Source: Burkholderia sp. 9120 (GTDB lineage: Bacteria > Pseudomonadota > Gammaproteobacteria > Burkholderiales > Burkholderiaceae). From it: DNA of 64,000 bases. The notes under the pieces were generated by a model that was not told the origin of the DNA, made no database searches, and saw only the letters and a program-made list of their open reading frames with translations. The stretch is taken from the NCBI RefSeq assembly GCF_000745015.1, contig NZ_JQNA01000001.1:1364001-1428000 (forward strand), in the 5' to 3' direction. Of the stretch, positions 47,114 through 58,400 are shown piece by piece. Both the position numbers and the translations under genes were made by a program. Numbering within the stretch: position 1 is the stretch's first letter; every line of letters begins with the position of its first letter.

Positions 47114-47130
47114 CGATAGCCCCATTATCG
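47114..47130. promoter_or_regulatory. Inverted repeat between lysR and the hydrolase fusion gene
   Basis: CGATA-(7)-TATCG, 17 bases upstream of the lysR start; candidate LysR site. Confidence 0.35.
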
Positions 47131-47214
47131 ACTGACTACACCAATTCGGCAATTATCAAACTGGTGACATGAATTTACCATTGAGACACTAACTGACCGG
47201 AAGGTGGCACGGAA

Positions 47215-48378
47215 ATGGACATCGACTCAAACGGTACGCGGATTCACGTCACGCAGCGAGGCAGCGGCGAGTTGGCGCTGGTGTTCCTGCACTACTACGG
47301 GGGCTCGTCGCGTACGTGGGACAGGGTAGCAAGCGAATTGTGTGACCAGTATCGAATCGTTGCCACCGATCACCGCGGCTGGGGCGATTCCGAGGCGCCC
47401 GCCGACGGCTACCGCATTGCGGATCTTGCCGCCGATGTCGAAGGCGTCATCGAGGCGCTAGGTCTGCAGCGCTATGTTCTGGTCGGTCATTCGATGGGCG
47501 GCAAGGTCGCTCAACTCATCGCATCGCGCCGACCACGCGGGCTCGAAGGCCTTGTGCTCGTCGCGCCGTCGCCTCCGTCGCCGATGCTCCTCCCGGACGA
47601 GCAGCGTGCGACGTTGACCGGCGCGTATCAGTCGCGTGAATCGGTCGAATTTGTTATCGATCACGTCCTCACCGGAAAATCGCTTGACGCTGCTCTTCGG
47701 GAGCAGGTCATCGAGGACAGCCTGAGGGGCGCACCGCAGGCCAGGGCGGCCTGGCCGAACGTGGCCATGCGGGAAGACATTGGTGCGGCGGTGGCATCAA
47801 TCGATGCGCCGACCATCATCATCTCAGGTGAGCTTGACCAGGTGGATCGCGTCGCAACGTTGCAGGCGGAATTGATGCCTCGTATTCCGCACGCGGCGAT
47901 GTATATCCTGCACGGAATTGGACACTTGTCGCCGCTAGAGGCGCCGATCGAGGTGGCGCGGCTTATTGCGCGGTTCGTCGATGCGATCGAAAACAAGTCC
48001 GCCGTGTGCAGCACGCCCGAGCAGGTCCCCATCGCTTTCGACGCGGCGCTCAACGCCGGCGATCTTGATTCCCTGCTCAGTATGTTTAGCAATAAAGCCA
48101 CGATGCGGATGACGGACGGCAAGGTGGTGCAAGAAAGCCCCACCGAATTGCGCAACGGCCTGGCTCGGTTGCTGACACTGCGCCCGCGCCTTCACAACGA
48201 GGTGCGTCGAGTGTTGACCAGCAGCAGTATAGCGCTCGTCCTGCTCGACTGGACCTTGAACGTGACGCTGCCGGACGGCCAGGAGCACGAGGAACACGGC
48301 ACCGCCACGCAGGTCATGGAAAAGGGCCTCGACGGCGGGTGGAGGCTGCTGATCTCTAATCCGCTTGGGTTGAACTGA
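47215..48378 (+). CDS. Alpha/beta hydrolase fused to a SnoaL-like domain
   Basis: 387 residues. Residues 1-262 are an alpha/beta hydrolase (FLHYYGGSSRTWD, nucleophile Ser93 in GHSMGG, acid in SGELDQVD, His in GIGHLSPLEAP). Residues 270-387 form an NTF2/SnoaL/DUF4440-like domain (VPIAFDAALNAGDLDSLLSM, ATQVMEKGLDGGWRLLISNP). No frameshift or internal start is seen, so this is a true fusion. The metallo-beta-lactamase-fold gene follows 47 bases later, suggesting a two-enzyme degradation unit under LysR control. Confidence 0.85.
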   Translation: MDIDSNGTRIHVTQRGSGELALVFLHYYGGSSRTWDRVASELCDQYRIVATDHRGWGDSEAPADGYRIADLAADVEGVIEALGLQRYVLVGHSMGGKVAQLIASRRPRGLEGLVLVAPSPPSPMLLPDEQRATLTGAYQSRESVEFVIDHVLTGKSLDAALREQVIEDSLRGAPQARAAWPNVAMREDIGAAVASIDAPTIIISGELDQVDRVATLQAELMPRIPHAAMYILHGIGHLSPLEAPIEVARLIARFVDAIENKSAVCSTPEQVPIAFDAALNAGDLDSLLSMFSNKATMRMTDGKVVQESPTELRNGLARLLTLRPRLHNEVRRVLTSSSIALVLLDWTLNVTLPDGQEHEEHGTATQVMEKGLDGGWRLLISNPLGLN

Positions 48379-48425
48379 AGGGTACAGGGGGAACGACGCC
48401 ATGAACAACCGACAGGAAGCACATC

Positions 48426-49217
48426 ATGAATAAGCCTACCATCATTACGGTTCCAATCCTGCCGTTCGGCATGGTCCACTCTCACCTCATCATCGGTGCA
48501 AAGGGCTGCGTCCTCGTAGACACCGGCACGCCGGGCTCAGAGAACAAGATTGAGCGCGTCCTGAAGAAGCACGGTCGAAGCTTTCGCGATGTCACCTTGA
48601 TCGTGGTCACTCATGCGCACACGGATCATGCCGGTTCGGCTGCGCGACTGCGCGAACTGACGGGTGCGCCAATCCTTGCTCATGCCGGAGATCTGGACTA
48701 CTACGAGCGGCGCAAGGAAATGACGTATTGCGTTACGCATTGGTGGGGGCCTCTCTTTTTACGCTCCGGCCTGCCCGGCGAGCCATACTTGCCGTTCACA
48801 CCGGACATCCTGATTCAGGACGGCGCCACCATCGATCTAAGCGGTTACGGAATCGAAGGCGTGGCTAGGCACACGCCAGGCCACACAGCCGGCTCCGTGT
48901 CAGTTGAACTGGGCAGTGGAGATGCGTTAGTCGGCGACCTCATCGCCTCGGGTGTCTTTCTAGGCGGATTGATCCGTAAGCGGCACGCCATGCGCCCGCC
49001 GTTCGAGGATGACCCGCAGGCTGTAAGTGGTGAATTGATGGGTATGGTGGAGGCCGGCATGGAACGCTTTCACATGGGACATGGTGGTCCGCTGGGCTCC
49101 GCCGAAGTACGCCGACACACCCTCGCTCTGCAGAACCTCAAGCCTGGACGCAAATACGGGATGCAGACCGTCGGATGCGACTGCTCGAGGCGCAAGCTGG
49201 CTGAGTTGGGTGAGTAA
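48426..49217 (+). CDS. Metallo-beta-lactamase-fold hydrolase
   Basis: 263 residues. Metal motif THAHTDHAG (H-x-H-x-D-H), next His in HTPGHTAGS, Asp in GDLIAS and His in HMGHGGP. Similar to glyoxalase II-like and quorum-quenching enzymes; substrate not clear. Probably co-transcribed with the hydrolase fusion. The tail has a CxC (VGCDCSRR). Confidence 0.9.
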   Translation: MNKPTIITVPILPFGMVHSHLIIGAKGCVLVDTGTPGSENKIERVLKKHGRSFRDVTLIVVTHAHTDHAGSAARLRELTGAPILAHAGDLDYYERRKEMTYCVTHWWGPLFLRSGLPGEPYLPFTPDILIQDGATIDLSGYGIEGVARHTPGHTAGSVSVELGSGDALVGDLIASGVFLGGLIRKRHAMRPPFEDDPQAVSGELMGMVEAGMERFHMGHGGPLGSAEVRRHTLALQNLKPGRKYGMQTVGCDCSRRKLAELGE

Positions 49218-49281
49218 GGCTAGTCTTGGCCGATTGCTTGCCGGGCTGCCCGAATCCCCAGATGAAGGAAAAACGTCGCTG

Positions 49282-50259
49282 TCAACCCTTCCGAAACTCA
49301 CGAGGCGTTTTGCCGAAGGCCATTTTGAATGATTGACTGAAATGCGTGAGATTATTGAAACCCCATGAGGAGGCGATATCGCCAATGGCGCGATTTACCT
49401 GTCCCCGGTCTTCGAGATCGCGAGCACACCTGGCCAATCTTCGCTCCCAGATGTACCGTTCAACCGACTGGCCGTCACTGGCGAATACCGAACTCAGGTA
49501 TCGCTTCGAGATTCCCAGATGCTCAGCAACGTCGGCGGGCGCCAACGAATGATTTCGCAAATTCGTTTCGATAAAAGCGCGACCACGATAGGCGAGCATA
49601 GCCCTCGTCACCGTGTTCGTTGGCGCTGCTGTAGATTTGTCCTCCGGTCGCGACATGAATGCCATCATGGCCATGTCTATCGCCTGTGCGGTTAAGCGTT
49701 GCGCGATATCCGCACTGAAGCTCTCGAAGTTCTGGGCCAACGAGTTGACAAAATCCCTTGTCATATTGCACAGCGGATTATCTGTCGTGACGATGGTCGC
49801 GGTGAGGTGTTCGATGGCGCCAACCTGCTTGCGCACAAGCGTTCGTGGAATCTGCAGAACTAATTGGGATGTTGCCTCGGGAAACTCGGCGCGAAATGTC
49901 TTCGATGTATCCAGAAAAGTGATATCGCCTTGACGAAGAACATTGCGCCGGTTGTCCTGTTCGACGATGGCCTCTCCTGTCACCTGTATGCAGACGAATA
50001 CCTGCTCTTCTCCGATCTGTGAGATTTTCGGCTTGATCCGAGCTATCGTATGCGATGCCGCTACGATTTCGATGAGGTTGATTGGACTCGAAAGATGAGC
50101 GGTAATCGACCCGGAAAAGCCTTCATCGAGAGCGCTCGAACATTCCAGATGAGTCAAAAGATTTGCGACGTTGGTTTGCCAGAAGGCTAGTCTGGCGTTA
50201 GGCGCCACGCGCTCAGTGGAAATTAGAACGGGGGCTCTGTTCATCGTCGTACCGGTCAT
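49282..50259 (-). CDS. AraC-family transcriptional regulator
   Basis: 325 residues. N-terminal AraC_binding_2-like sensory domain (about 40-190) and C-terminal double helix-turn-helix (LAPADVAEHLGISKRYLSSVF, DIASSWGFNNLTHFSQSFK, FGKTPREFRK). The start may be the ATG at 50244. Convergent with the MBL gene and divergent from the hydrolase/catalase unit starting at 51185, about 0.9 kb away. Confidence 0.9.
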   Translation of the reverse strand: MTGTTMNRAPVLISTERVAPNARLAFWQTNVANLLTHLECSSALDEGFSGSITAHLSSPINLIEIVAASHTIARIKPKISQIGEEQVFVCIQVTGEAIVEQDNRRNVLRQGDITFLDTSKTFRAEFPEATSQLVLQIPRTLVRKQVGAIEHLTATIVTTDNPLCNMTRDFVNSLAQNFESFSADIAQRLTAQAIDMAMMAFMSRPEDKSTAAPTNTVTRAMLAYRGRAFIETNLRNHSLAPADVAEHLGISKRYLSSVFASDGQSVERYIWERRLARCARDLEDRGQVNRAIGDIASSWGFNNLTHFSQSFKMAFGKTPREFRKG

Positions 50260-51184
50260 GCGTGTCCGTCAGAAGAATCATCCCCGTGACAGGGATGCAC
50301 CGATCGTCTTGTTGTGCAGCCGCTCAACGCTTTGTGATGATAGCCGATGTCAAATTTCCGCGCGACTGACCTGAAACTTTCTCGAAACGGAATAAAGAAT
50401 GTAGTCAAGCGGCGCAGGCATCGCACAGCGTGCGCGCTCCGTTACACTTCGAGCACGTTACGATTTAGGGTATGTCTCGACCAGCGCAAGACCAGTTGCA
50501 CAAATATCAGCACACGCGATACACAGCGCCCGACCGCCATTCGCGCTTGAACACATAGAACACAGCATTAACGCGGACCACACATATCGCGAGAATGTGC
50601 TCCGCGCGACCTCTCAGCCTGACGAGCTCTGAGCTGCAATCGTCCGACCGCAGATCCGAAAAAGTGAAGCAGGCAAAGTGCGCATGAGCAATGGCTTGCC
50701 GTGCGCGTGTTGTGTGCCCGAATCACCATCCGTTCAATGCCTTGATGTTCTTTCAGCGTTTGGAGAAGAAACGATGGATATGCATGCGTCGAGGTCCCGG
50801 ATCGCGCTCTCGGCAGGGAAATCGCCGAGCGGGTCGCGGGTAGGTCACTCCCCGGTTGTTTCACCTTTCCAGCAGGGTTTTCTATTTCGGCGCACCGGCC
50901 GGACAAGCGCGATGACTGAGGTTCGACCCGAAGCTTCCTTTTTTCGGCTGCACATGCGACGACCTCGGCCCGCAGAAGATTATTACGTAGTTATTTCTGG
51001 TTTATGAACGTCTGATGGCGGTGAGATCGTCACGACCTCACATTTCAATGGCAGGTTGGCCCAATCGCTCAAGGGCATCAATACTTGCCTGGTTGTTTGC
51101 TTTAGAAATACCCCTGTTTTTTCCGCTTGTATCTCGCGTCTTCTCTCAACTGCATTTTCGACAGCATTCGTTAAGGAAACGACC
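50260..51184. other. Long intergenic region before the hydrolase/catalase unit
   Basis: 925 bases. A frame at 50678-51007 has no motif and a codon pattern like non-coding DNA here. Should hold promoters for AraC and the hydrolase. Confidence 0.35.
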
Positions 51185-51865
51185 ATGAGTCAATCTGTAA
51201 CCGCCGTACTCGTCCATGGAGCATGGGCCAACGCCGCGTGCTGGTCCAAAGTCATTCCGCTGCTGCAGGCGGCCGGATTATCCAGCGTCGCCGTGCAATT
51301 GCCGTTGACCTCGCTCGTGGACGACGCCGCTGCAGTCAATCGGGCGCTCGCTTTGATTGAGGGGCCGGTGGTGCTGGTCGGCCACTCCTACGGTGGCGTC
51401 GTCGCGACTGCTACAGGCAATGACAGCCACGTGCAAAGCCTGGTGTTTGTTGCGGCTTTCGCGCCGGACGAAGGCGAGTCAGCAGGCTCGCTCGGGGCCG
51501 GCGCGGACCCGGCACCACTCGGTGCGCAGATCCGGCCCGATTCACAAGGCTTCCTCAAGCTCACGCGAAACGGCATTGATGAGAGCTTCGGTCAGGACTT
51601 GACGGAAGATGAACGGTTGTTGGCCTTCGCGACACAGGGCCCGACGGCCGCAAAAGCGCTTGGGGACAATGTATCTAAGCCCGCATGGAAATCGAAACCG
51701 TCCTGGTATGTAGTCGCCGAACAGGATGGTGCGATTCAACCTTCGTTGCAACACAAAATGGCCGACAGGGCGAAATCGCAGAAGGTGTCCGTGGCTTCCA
51801 GTCACCTTGTCATGCTCTCTCACCCAGAGAAAGTCAGCGAAGCGATTCTGGCGGCGGCCAAGTAG
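51185..51865 (+). CDS. Alpha/beta hydrolase, cytoplasmic (EstB/HNL-like small form)
   Basis: 226 residues from the ATG at 51185; a frame upstream is open but unsupported. [27 protein letters not shown], Ser68 in [19 protein letters not shown] and [13 protein letters not shown] give a full triad. It is a paralog of the exported hydrolase at 53629, on the other side of catalase. Confidence 0.85.
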   Translation: MSQSVTAVLVHGAWANAACWSKVIPLLQAAGLSSVAVQLPLTSLVDDAAAVNRALALIEGPVVLVGHSYGGVVATATGNDSHVQSLVFVAAFAPDEGESAGSLGAGADPAPLGAQIRPDSQGFLKLTRNGIDESFGQDLTEDERLLAFATQGPTAAKALGDNVSKPAWKSKPSWYVVAEQDGAIQPSLQHKMADRAKSQKVSVASSHLVMLSHPEKVSEAILAAAK

Positions 51866-51980
51866 GTATCACGCAACGGAGTACCCCGGCGCACATGTGG
51901 TCGAACCACGCGCCGGCTTCCGTTTTGCGCATGCGCTGTGCTGCGCTCTCAAGCCTTACCGATACCCCATGGAGAATGCA

Positions 51981-53465
51981 ATGAGCAAACTGACGACCGC
52001 GTTTGGCGCCCCTGTACCTGACAATCAGAACACGCAAACGGCTGGACCACGGGGGCCGGCGCTACTTCAGGATGTGTGGTTTCTCGAGAAACTGGCCCAC
52101 TTTGATCGCGAGGTGATTCCGGAGCGTCGTATGCATGCCAAGGGCTCGGGCGCATTTGGAACGTTCACTGTCACACACGATGTAACTCAGTACACTCGCG
52201 CAAAAATTTTTTCCGACATCGGAAAATCGACGGAGATGTTTGCTCGGTTCTCCACGGTTGCGGGGGAGCGAGGCGCTGCGGATGCGGAGCGGGACATCCG
52301 CGGTTTCGCGCTCAAGTTTTATACCGAAGAAGGTAACTGGGATCTCGTGGGGAACAACACGCCCGTTTTCTTTTTGCGAGACCCGCTGAAATTTCCGGAC
52401 CTCAACCACGCAATCAAGCGCGATCCGAGGACGGGACTCCGCAGCGCGGAGAGCAACTGGGATTTCTGGACGCAATTGCCGGAGGCGCTTCATCAGGTCA
52501 CCATCGTGATGAGTGACCGCGGCATTCCTCGCACGTTCAGAAACATGCACGGATTCGGCAGCCACACTTTCAGTCTCATCAACGATGCCGGCGAGCGCTT
52601 CTGGGTGAAGTTTCATATGCGCACGCAGCAAGGCATCGAGAACATGAGCGACGCGGAAGCGGTAGAGCTGGTTGGCTGCGACCGCGAAACCCATCACCGT
52701 GACCTGTACGAGTCCATCGAGAAGGGGGCGTTTCCGCGCTGGACCCTGTATTTCCAGATCATGCCCGAGAAGGAAGCCTCGACATACAAGGTGAACCCGT
52801 TCGACCTGACCAAGGTCTGGTCAAAGAAAGACTATCCGCTGATTGAGGTGGGCTACTTCGAACTAAACCGCAATGCGGAGAACTGGTTTGCCGACGTCGA
52901 GCAGGCGGCGTTTAATCCGGCAAACGTTGTCCCCGGCATCAGCTTCTCACCGGACAAGATGCTGCAGGGCCGCCTGTTTTCCTACGGTGACGCACAGCGA
53001 TACCGTCTTTCCGTCAACCATCACCAGATTCCTGTCAACGCGCCGCGTGGTGCCAGCCACTACAACAGCTATCACCGCGACGGCGTCATGCGCGTCGATG
53101 GGAATCACGGCGGAACAACGCCTTATAACCCCAACACAAAGGGCGCCTGGGTCGATCAGCCCGACTTCAGCGAACCTCCTCTTTCTATCGAGGGCGCGGC
53201 TGACCATTGGAATCACCGAGTCGACGACGATTATTTCTCACAGCCGGGTGACCTGTTTCGGCTGATGTCGGAGGCGCAGCGTCAGGTTCTGTTCGAGAAC
53301 ACGGCGCGTGCGATGCACGGCGTTTCCCAGGCAATCAAGGACCTGCATGTCGAGAATTGCAGCAAGGCTGACCCGGCATACGGGGCCGGCGTACGACACG
53401 CCATTGACAGCCTTGAAGCGCCGGGGACGACCAGCGTCAGGTCGGAACGAGAAATGTCGAAATAG
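51981..53465 (+). CDS. Monofunctional haem catalase (small subunit)
   Basis: 494 residues from the ATG at 51981 (GGAG six bases upstream; an ATG at 51969 also fits). Distal His52 in [12 protein letters not shown], Asn in NNTPVFF, proximal Tyr335 in [17 protein letters not shown]-type surface sites kept. Removes hydrogen peroxide in the cytosol. The hydrolase genes on both sides may be in the same transcript. Confidence 0.95.
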   Translation: MSKLTTAFGAPVPDNQNTQTAGPRGPALLQDVWFLEKLAHFDREVIPERRMHAKGSGAFGTFTVTHDVTQYTRAKIFSDIGKSTEMFARFSTVAGERGAADAERDIRGFALKFYTEEGNWDLVGNNTPVFFLRDPLKFPDLNHAIKRDPRTGLRSAESNWDFWTQLPEALHQVTIVMSDRGIPRTFRNMHGFGSHTFSLINDAGERFWVKFHMRTQQGIENMSDAEAVELVGCDRETHHRDLYESIEKGAFPRWTLYFQIMPEKEASTYKVNPFDLTKVWSKKDYPLIEVGYFELNRNAENWFADVEQAAFNPANVVPGISFSPDKMLQGRLFSYGDAQRYRLSVNHHQIPVNAPRGASHYNSYHRDGVMRVDGNHGGTTPYNPNTKGAWVDQPDFSEPPLSIEGAADHWNHRVDDDYFSQPGDLFRLMSEAQRQVLFENTARAMHGVSQAIKDLHVENCSKADPAYGAGVRHAIDSLEAPGTTSVRSEREMSK

Positions 53466-53628
53466 CCTCCGCCACGTCCTCGGGGAATGCGGGCAATTCC
53501 GCTACCAGCATTCCGGCCACGCAAAACGGAGCAATGCCGTTCGAAATGCACTGTTCGCCGTGTCCTATGTAGGCCCGCAATTGAGTATGTGCATCGCAAC
53601 CCTAGCCTCACCCATCTAGAGATAAAAA

Positions 53629-54396
53629 ATGAAAATGAAGTTCCGCCTCAACCGTATTGTCAACGCGCTCACTCTTTCGACCGCGGTGTTTGGGTCAACT
53701 GCTGCGATGGCAGCGCCGATCAGAAACGTCGTCCTCGTTCATGGCTACTTTGCGGATGGATCAGGTTGGCAAGCGGTCGCAAAGATCCTGACGCGCGATG
53801 GCTATAACGTCACCGTCGTTCAGGAACCGGAAACGTCCTTCGCCGACGACGTCAAGGCAACAAGCCGAGTCGTTGACGCACAAGACGGCCCGAGCATCCT
53901 TGTTGGCCACAGCTACGGTGGCGCTGTGATCACAGAGGCAGGTAGCGATGCAAAGGTTGCGGGACTGGTTTATGTCGCCGCATTCCAGCCTGATGCGGGC
54001 GAAAGCGCAATGGATCTGGCCAAGAAAATGCCCGGAGCCTCCAAGGCAATCAAGGCGACCGCTGATGGCTATCTATATCTGGACCCGGCAAGCTTCCACG
54101 CCGATTTTGCGGCAGACGTTCCGGCTGCTGAAGCACAATTCATGTCGGTGTCCCAGGTTATGCCGGCAGCAGCGTCCTTTGGAACGCCCATCTCGACGCC
54201 CGCCTGGAAAACCAAGCCGAGCTGGGCAGTTGTCGCAACCGCTGACCGGGCCATCAATCCCGACCTCGAACGGTTCATGACGAAGCGTGCCGGAAGCAAG
54301 ACCATCGAGCTTAATTCGAGCCATGTGGCGTACATCTCTCACCCGAAGGAAGTGGCGAAGCTGATTGAGCAAGCAGCAGAGAATTCTGGCAAGTAA
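53629..54396 (+). CDS. Exported alpha/beta hydrolase
   Basis: 255 residues with a Sec signal (LTLSTAVFGSTAAMA, cleavage near 28). RNVVLVHGYFADGSGWQAVA, Ser95 in GHSYGGAVITEAG, WAVVATADRAI (acid), SSHVAYISHPKEV (His). Paralog of the cytoplasmic hydrolase at 51185, but periplasmic. Confidence 0.9.
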   Translation: MKMKFRLNRIVNALTLSTAVFGSTAAMAAPIRNVVLVHGYFADGSGWQAVAKILTRDGYNVTVVQEPETSFADDVKATSRVVDAQDGPSILVGHSYGGAVITEAGSDAKVAGLVYVAAFQPDAGESAMDLAKKMPGASKAIKATADGYLYLDPASFHADFAADVPAAEAQFMSVSQVMPAAASFGTPISTPAWKTKPSWAVVATADRAINPDLERFMTKRAGSKTIELNSSHVAYISHPKEVAKLIEQAAENSGK

Positions 54397-54415
54397 CGAG
54401 GAATCAAATACATTG

Positions 54416-54450
54416 CGCGGGAATGGCTCTGATGAGGAGCCATTCCCGCG
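54416..54450 (+). terminator. Strong hairpin after the exported hydrolase gene
   Basis: Perfect 14-base stem CGCGGGAATGGCTC / GAGCCATTCCCGCG with loop TGATGAG; weak T content after it. Confidence 0.65.
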
Positions 54451-54546
54451 TAGTTGTCCCTTTACACAGAAAGTTCTATCCGATCGAAACACGGCAAAGT
54501 TCGGAGGATTTCAGTAACAAAACTACTAAGTGACGCGGAAGAGGCA

Positions 54547-55035
54547 ATGTCAACGGGATGGCATATGGGCAATTACTATTCTGGCAAAGATCCTTGGGCT
54601 CACATAGTGAAAAATCTTGATGCGGATGCCGATTGGATCGAGCAACCAGTGTCCTCTGTCAAGAATGAACGCGTTGACTTTGCGCTATCGGGCTTTAGGT
54701 CTGGAACCAGGCTGATAGTCACGGGTACGCTCAACGACCATACACTCACAGTTATGTGGAGCAATCCCACCGTGGGCCATTACGGCGAGCAACACTGGTT
54801 TTCCACCTTGGCCCGAGCAAAAGGCGTTTGCGAGTTAAGCGGTGACGCCATCCACCGTGGAGACGCAGTTTTTCGGCCAAGGTCCAGTTCGCCACCACCG
54901 TTGAACTACAAAGCGATGATTCTTGCCCGGCACTTGGTCCAAGCCGCCATGCATTCAGGTTCACCGTCTACAGAGCAACCGCCTATGACGTGGGATCGTC
55001 TTGGATCCCCCAACGTGGAGGAGTCCGTTAACTGA
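54547..55035 (+). CDS. DUF3331 protein
   Basis: 162 residues from the ATG at 54547 (an earlier ATG at 54454 is possible). RLIVTGTLNDHTLTVMWSNP, YGEQHWFSTLARAKGVCELSG and IHRGDAVFRPR, ending NYKAMILA, are the DUF3331 signature, a small family known mostly from Burkholderia. Function unknown; the CxLSG-xxIxRGDxVxRP region may bind a metal or ligand. Confidence 0.75.
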   Translation: MSTGWHMGNYYSGKDPWAHIVKNLDADADWIEQPVSSVKNERVDFALSGFRSGTRLIVTGTLNDHTLTVMWSNPTVGHYGEQHWFSTLARAKGVCELSGDAIHRGDAVFRPRSSSPPPLNYKAMILARHLVQAAMHSGSPSTEQPPMTWDRLGSPNVEESVN

Positions 55036-55476
55036 CCTAAGCAGCCGCTCAGATGTTCGCTTGCAAGCGTGGGCCAGTGTCCGTAGATGGCCGGGCACGG
55101 CCTGACGCGACAGGCTCGTGCCGACCCGCCTCAGGCGCTCGGTGTCCTTCATCAGAAATGGCCGTTTCCTAGGGGCAACGGTCGTTCGTCGATGCGCATA
55201 GGGGCTTAGTCCTGCTCGAGGCTGTCAGTGGAAATGAACCCCGAGTCGTCGGTCGGTGTTGTGGCAGCGGACTGGGCTTGACCAAAAGGAACACGTGCCC
55301 ACGCCAACCCATCAGTGGAATTGCAAGCGCCGTCCTCAAGCTACGTTGAACAGTGGGTCGCTCTTCAGCCCGATGCGAACCAGTTCTGAATATGAAGCTA
55401 GATTGCACAGCCCGTGCATGGTAGGAGTTATTTGCAACAGCGCTTACCAGCGAGCGATCCGATAGCTATGCAATTA
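55036..55476. other. Intergenic region without a supported gene
   Basis: 441 bases between convergent genes; nothing recognised. Confidence 0.35.
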
Positions 55477-58400
55477 CTAGTTACCGCCTGCAATTGTAGC
55501 GGGCAACGTGAACTGAAAAATCGCGCCCCGCCCCGGAGCACCGGCGACCCATAATTGGCCGCCATGCGACTCGACAATCGAACGGCTGATACGAAGTCCC
55601 ATGCCAGTTCCGTGGGGTTTAGTCGTAAAGAATGGGTCGAAAATCTGGTCCGCGAAATGCGACGGAACGCCAATGCCGGTATCGCTGACAGACACCAGAA
55701 TCTGCCCGTCTTCTGTCCACCGTGACCCGACGACCATCTCCCGTATTCCATTGACGTCCTTCATCGCTTCGATGCCGTTGACGATCAGATTCAGGGCAAC
55801 CTGTTGCAATTGCACGCGATCGCCGACAATCCGGGGAAGATTGGCTGCCAGTCCTATGCGGACCGATATGTTGTATCGAACGGCCTCGCCACGCAAAAGA
55901 TCAACGGTCTCACGAATAGTCTCGCTGACATCGAAGACCTCCCGGCTCAGGGTGCCCTTCTCGAATTGCGCACGGATCCTGCTCATGATCTGAGCCGCGC
56001 GTTCTCCGTCCTTTACCATTCTGGTCGCAGCCGCGCGCGCCTCATCGAGATCCGGCTTATCCCGATCAAGCCATCGCAGGCAGGCGTTTGCGTAAGTGAT
56101 AGCGGCAGTAATCGGTTGATTGATTTCATGAGCGAGGGAAACCGTAAGCTCTCCCATGGTTGTCACCCGGTTGACACGCGTTAGATCAATCAGTGCCTCG
56201 CGCAAAGCCTCCTCCGCCCGCTTGTTTTCCGTGACATCACGAATGGCTCCGACAAAGTCAAGCTTGCCGGTATTGACTGCGCGTCCAGTCGCGTGGACGT
56301 GCTTGATTCTTCCGTCCGGCATGACGAAGCGATGTTCACTGTCAAAATCCTTCTTCTCGCTGATCGCTTCTTCCAGAAGCCGTCGGACCGATTCGCGGTC
56401 GGCGGGATGGATTCGTTGCAATGCAAGCTCCGCGGAGGCTTGGACACCCTTGTCATATTCAAGCATGTTGTAGCCCTCCTCCGACCAATAATACTCTCCG
56501 CTGGCAACGCACCAGCCGAAGGAACCGGTATGGCTGATCCTTTGCCCTTGAGAAAGGAAAGCTTCGCTGCGCTGCAGGTCCGTATAGAGCGCGGCGTTCT
56601 CCAGTGAAATGGCGGCTTGTGAAGCCAACAACTGCAAGAGTGCGACGCGATTCGAGGTGAAAACGCCCGACGTCAGGTCATTCTCCAAATAGAGTGCGCC
56701 ACCAAGCTTCGCATGTTTGAGAATGGGTAGGCAGAGTACAGAACGCGAGTGGTTCCGCCGCACATATTCGTCCCTTGAGTACACAATGTCGGCCGAGGCA
56801 TCGTCGATGAGCACGTGCTCCTGCGTCCGGATGACGTACTGCAGCACGGTTTGAGGAAGATCAAACGTTCCGATGGCTGCTCGTCGAGTCGAAACCTCGA
56901 TTCTGCCCGAGCCACTAATAGCCTCCGCTTCAATACGCGGTTCCCCATCCGACAAGATCAGCAGACCCCGTTCGGCGCCTGCCTGTTCGATTGCCGTGCG
57001 CATGATCATCTCGATCAGCTTTTCCAGGTGGATCTCGCCTGAAACGGCCTGCACAACCTTGATCACGGTCGCGAGCTCGATGTGCTCGATTGGCGCTGCC
57101 ATCGTATTGGTTGGTACGGGCGCCATCTCTTGGGTCCGCAGGTACGGGCACTGTTCCTCGAGTTGACGCACCTTTGCGTTGGCGCCCCAACGCACATAGC
57201 CATAGCAGGCGTTCTGCATATACATACGCGCAATGCTCCCCAGCCCGCGGGCTGCATAGAAGCGGGACGCGAGTTCGCTGGCCAGTGCCTCGACCTGCGC
57301 GAAGCCGCTTTCCTGTGCCGAGCGGATGGCCCGTTCGTAGAGCATCTCTGCATCGACTACGCGGCCCTCGATGCGGGCGATCTCCGCACCGACCAGCGCG
57401 CTATGGCTTGCGAAGTTCTCCGGACAGAGTTCTGCCCAGACGCGCAACTGGTTGTGGTGGGCAGTCAGTGCGTCCAAGTGCTGCGGGAGATCGCCGGCCG
57501 GGAGGGAGTCGCATCGGGCAGACCGTGCCAGCGCGGCATAGAGGTAATATTCGGCGTCTTCGTTGAACGAGTATGAGGTCCACAGGAGCGCTTGTGCCTT
57601 TGAGGCAGCAGCCGTGGCCGCCTCATACTTGCCCGCGAGATAGCGCGCCTGCAGTTTCCGGACCCAGTACCAGCACGCGGCGGTCGACAGGGACGGTTTG
57701 GACAGAAGGTGTTCGGAGTGAGCTTCATTGCACTGCCCGACCTCAAGGCAGCCGAACACCGGCGTCAAGCCGCGAAGCGTCCGGATCAGTGCAAGCTGCA
57801 CTTCGATACAGTGAATGACCAGCCCGAATCGCACTTTCCTGGCGTACGCGAGGCCGGATTCGGCTTCTCGCTGCACATCGGCTAGTGACTCGCCGATGAA
57901 AAGCAGGGTCGAGGTCAGGTGGTTGCGCGCGAACACGCCGTACGTCAGGTCGCCGGTCCGGCTCAAAGCGTCCAGAATGTGGCGGAACTGGTCACGGCAA
58001 GTCCGCGCAGGTTGCAGCCAGCGTGTGACATAAAGTGCGCGAGCGTGGTAAGTGCGGGCTGCGTACCGTTCGAGGCCGCGCCGTTCGACGAGTTGGCAGC
58101 CGAGCTGGCTAAATCGAAATCCGGCCTCGTAGTCGCCGAAAAGCCTGCCGGCGATCCTGGGCAAATAAGCGTAGGCCACGCATGAGGCATCGCCATTCCC
58201 ATGCTCAAGGCTAAGACTGACCGCCTTGCAGATTGCCAGGCCCGCGAACTGCCCATCGATGACCAACGCAGCTGCGAAGAGCTTGGTTAGAACCTCGACG
58301 GTGGCAATGGCCACCGCGTCCTGCATAGGCGGCAGGTCGATGAGTCCTTCGATCGTCCGGTCCCCAAGCAGGGACCCGATACGCTCGTATTCGCTTTGCA

